DNA from: Onchocerca lupi | Lineage: Eukaryota > Nematoda > Chromadorea > Rhabditida > Onchocercidae | Length of the DNA: 64,000 nucleotides | Assembly: GCA_028564675.1 (NCBI GenBank) | Contig: JAOVVO010000033.1 | Location: 124,001 to 188,000, forward strand | Direction: 5' to 3' | Part shown: positions 61,296 to 64,000 of the stretch, one piece after another | Position numbering within the stretch: position 1 is the stretch's first letter | Layout: every line of letters starts with the position of its first letter | Notes under the pieces: model-generated | What the model saw: only the letters and a program-made list of their open reading frames with translations | What the model was told of the DNA's origin: nothing | The model's database searches: none | Translations under genes and position numbers: made by a program

Positions 61296-63317
61296 AATTT
61301 ATAAATATATGGCATAATGTAATATAGTATAATTATTGTTTCTAATCTATTCTATTTTATGATACTGTCCAATTTGTTATCACCTCTGAACATTTCATAG
61401 CAAACTATACAAATCAAAATTTGAGCAAAGTCTTCAAAAAAAAAAAAAAAAAAAATGGATACCAATTGTGCGACAGTTACGCTTGTGTAACTTTTTCTAA
61501 TAATATTTCCGCCCATTTGATATCATCTATAAAATGCTGCTTCCATTATCTATAAATAATTACTGCAATACAATGACAAAAACTGATTATGATCATTTCA
61601 TAGTAATGTTTGGATAGACTGTTCTAGTGAAAGTAACTGATATAGGCTGTGATAATGAAGTATTGTACTATGTTTAGTATCACTACCAAATCTTTCTTAT
61701 CATACTTATTTGTACCAAAGACAAAGATACTGTATTTCATATTCATATAAGGCAAGCAGCTATTGGGTTAAAAAGAAATGTGTTTCTTGATAGGTGTGGA
61801 ATTATGAAAAGAAATTGAAGAAAAATATGGTAAAATCATTTTCATTTATGGAGAGGAAAGCGGAGAAAGCAATTGATACGTGATACGTGCAACGATTTGG
61901 AATGTCTTTTCACTTCAGCACATAACATTACAATTATTGTACGAAAACAGAGATATTTGAGCCGTGTGACACACTCCAAGAGACAATGAGAATGGAAATA
62001 TTTTTCATGACGAGAGGAAAGTTTTGATTTAAACTTGAAGTTGGCATTACATGTGATCGTACTAGTCATCCTCCGACATGCACTTTCCACTCTTTCCTTT
62101 CCTTCTTTTTCTCGGAATTGCATGGCTATTTTTATGCTATCATTTATGGAAATGAATATCAAGTGTTGTGTACTAACTTTTCAACTTCAAAATGAATAAA
62201 AAATAAGTTGAAAACTTGACATGGGTGATAAACTAAAGGAATCAGTAATGCTTCATCCTACAATATTGGTTTTTCTTTCATTGTTTATATTCTATTCATT
62301 ATTCTTCTTTAACTCAAAACTTTACAAAATTTAGATTAAAAAAGATTTGAAGTAACATAGTACAAAATTTTAATTGTCATAATAATATTTTAATATGTTT
62401 CATTTAAAATTAAAATTACGAAATTTGAATTTGAGTGCATGAATAATTGAATAATATGTAAAGAGAAAATAAAAATCAAAATATTTGATGCTTTTTATGG
62501 TTCTAGCAAAATATTGAATAATTTCGGCTATAAAATATTGTTAATGTAAACGTAGCATTGTGCTATTTTCAAGTGATATAAGTTTGTTGACTTATCTAGC
62601 TTTGCATATATTCTTGCACCTTCTTCATAGTCATATTGTCAACGGAAGTATTCATGTACAGAATAAATTATAAATGTTTCTCTTGGCGAATTGAACACTG
62701 ATAGACGAGTTTTTAGTACTGATAATGATGAGAATAATTGATATGAACTTTCAGTGCTGATAATGGTAACAAGAATTAATATGAACTTTTAGTACTGATA
62801 ATGGTGATAAGAATAATGGCAATAAAAAGAGGGCCAGTCAATATTGCTGTCCAGCCTTTTAATATAGTATAACAGATTGACGATGCATTTCAAATTTTTG
62901 GGATATTCATCGCTTTCATTGTTCAATATTTGCTATCAATAATCAACATATGCAGTACTGAATTGTTAAGTTAACTTTCTTGTTAATAATGAAAGAAATA
63001 TTCAAATTTTTATTGCATAATTTACATAAAGATCTCATCAAAATCTTTAGAATTTTGCTTTTAATCAATCTATGAAATTATCCATAGCAGTATCAGTCGG
63101 TCGGTTCCTGCTTTTTGATAAAATTGAAGTTGCAAAAATTACAGTGTTCGTGCAAGAATTTTAGTAAGATAGAAATAAAATGAGGGGATTCAGATAAAAA
63201 TTGAAATCTTATGTTATTAAGTCCTTGTTTCATCAGAAAAAGAATTCTCTTGATATTGCTACATTCCGATTAAAATTATTTCATCGATCATGCAAAATGA
63301 AGGTATAATTGACGAGA
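61296..63317. other. Intergenic region upstream of the four-TM and F-box genes
   Basis: This divergent interval should hold the promoters of the four-TM gene (minus) and the F-box gene (plus). A 106-residue minus-strand frame at 61842-62162 has no recognised content. A 38-bp tandem repeat lies at 62715-62820. Confidence 0.4.
62715..62820 (+). repeat. 38-bp tandem repeat, 2.8 copies
   Basis: Units begin AGTACTGATAATGATGAGAA, AGTGCTGATAATGGTAACAA and AGTACTGATAATGGTGATAA at about 62715, 62753 and 62791. The first two end in ATATGAACTTT; the third is truncated. Confidence 0.8.
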
Positions 63318-63426
63318 ATGTTGGATCACCTATCAGATGATGTCATTTGGCGTCTATTTCGATATCTTGATATAAAAAGCAGGATTCGACTTGCTGCTGT
63401 CAATACTGCCTTTTATAGGCTATTCA
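63318..63426 (+). CDS. F-box protein, first exon (gene continues)
   Basis: The frame from ATG at 63318 reads MLDHLSDDVIWRLFRYLDIK and then SRIRLAAVNTAFYRLF, an F-box of typical length and spacing (the Leu-Ser/Pro-Asp-Asp-Val start, the Phe-x-Tyr-Leu core, the Arg-Leu-Ala-x-Val block). F-box proteins bind Skp1 and present substrates to SCF ubiquitin ligases. The exon most likely ends at a good donor (TTCA|GTAAGG) in phase 1; without splicing the frame would end at 63485. No trustworthy second exon is visible, because the apparent candidate from 63815 lies in a repeat. The substrate-binding part is probably beyond the window. Confidence 0.6.
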
Positions 63427-63737
63427 GTAAGGTGCTGTTGGATCACACTATTAAAGAAATAATATTAATATTCTTGATTTTTTAAATCTTTCAAATTTTC
63501 AACATCCTCAAACAACTAATTTTGCAACACACACAATTCTGTTGATTGATTACTTATTTGTTGATTTTAATTGAGAAAATGGAGCGTAAATTTATGATGG
63601 AACGGTTTAGGAAATAATTTTTCTCATTTTTTTTAAAAAAACTGAAGAAGATAAAAAAAAAAATTCTTATATAAAGGAAGTGAATTATTGGGAAAGAAAC
63701 CGTACCCCGTCATGATCCGCGTGGTCGCTCCAGCTAG

Positions 63738-64000
63738 TCTATATCAATAAAAATCCATTAATTTAATTTTACTTATCATAGGTGTAACAGGTAGAAAAAA
63801 AAAGAAAAAAACAGGTATATCTATACAAAAACATGAAGCTAGTCGAATGCAACGTTCTATAAAAATTGCAAAGCAATCGGTGAAGCATTTGATTATTTAT
63901 CGACTATTATCCAGCAGTGAATCAATGATTTGGCTGGAAACATTTTTTTGGGCGGGGAGTACATTTACATTTTTATTTTTTTTATATGGCGGGAAACACA
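63738..64000. mobile_element. Helitron-like terminus, copy 2, at window edge
   Basis: The plus strand carries CGAATGCAACGTTCTATAAA and GCAAAGCAATCGGTGAAGCA at about 63845-63885 and ACATTTACATTTTTATT at about 63962. These are inverse to blocks of the copy at 15619-15790. A second TCTATATCAATAAAAAT start in plus orientation lies at 63738, directly preceded by CAGCTAG, a possible CTRR end of another element. The arrangement suggests two elements meeting, or one rearranged element cut by the window edge. Confidence 0.45.

Noticed and set aside
61842..62162. 106-residue minus-strand frame
   Set aside because: It has no recognisable motif or splice continuation and lies where the four-TM promoter is expected. 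I could not support it as a gene.
63815..63960. Apparent second exon of the F-box gene (frame beginning ISIQKHEASRMQRS)
   Set aside because: It splices in phase, but the same frame and DNA occur in the repeat at 15619-15790, so it is more likely mobile-element sequence than an F-box exon.

Overview
The window looks like nuclear DNA of a nematode, most probably a spirurid/filarial species. It is strongly AT-rich. Genes are cut into many short exons by small introns with T-rich TTTTCAG-type acceptors, spacers are full of homopolymers and decayed repeats, and one start codon sits three bases from an acceptor, as in spliced-leader trans-splicing. The clade is an inference from style and protein content; nothing here is species-diagnostic. 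Because most exons are short, gene models were built by hand from splice sites and reading phase. Every exon list was checked for phase continuity.

Layout. (1) 2505-9156, minus: a 13-exon gene for a large, mostly disordered protein I could not name, ending in a possible class II PDZ ligand. (2) 9157-18088: mostly non-genic, with a 33-bp coding-phase minisatellite, a dispersed repeat pair, a dead fragment of a casein-kinase-like gene, a Helitron-like terminus, and a possible first exon of a type II membrane protein. (3) 18089-21913, minus: N-acetylglucosaminyltransferase I (GnT-I/MGAT1). (4) 24257-26538, minus: a worm-type casein kinase 1/TTBK-like kinase with an apparent TG (not AG) splice acceptor. 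(5) 27865-34799, minus: a USP20/USP33-type deubiquitinase. (6) 35746-46615, plus: 39 exons encoding the condensin II subunit CAP-D3/HCP-6 (about 1589 aa), divergent from the USP gene. (7) 47128-49162, minus: a 241-aa unknown protein with a short coiled coil, convergent with HCP-6. (8) 49400-52145: a frameshifted spectrin-repeat (ANC-1/nesprin-like) relic between two diverged direct repeats, followed by small ORFs. (9) 52146-60144: gene-poor, with tandem foldback units and other repeats. (10) 60145-61295, minus: a complete 157-aa four-transmembrane protein. (11) 63318 onward, plus: the first exon of an F-box protein, followed by a second Helitron-like terminus at the window edge.

The genes have unrelated housekeeping roles: Golgi N-glycan maturation, ubiquitin removal, mitotic chromosome condensation, phosphorylation and membrane structure. 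I see no operon that clearly joins them, apart from a possible downstream partner of GnT-I. I found no convincing new multi-gene system. The most unusual items are the TG acceptor in the kinase, the repeat-flanked ANC-1-like relic, the tandem foldback units, the kinase relic 9 kb from its live relative, and the missing zinc-finger domain of the USP gene.
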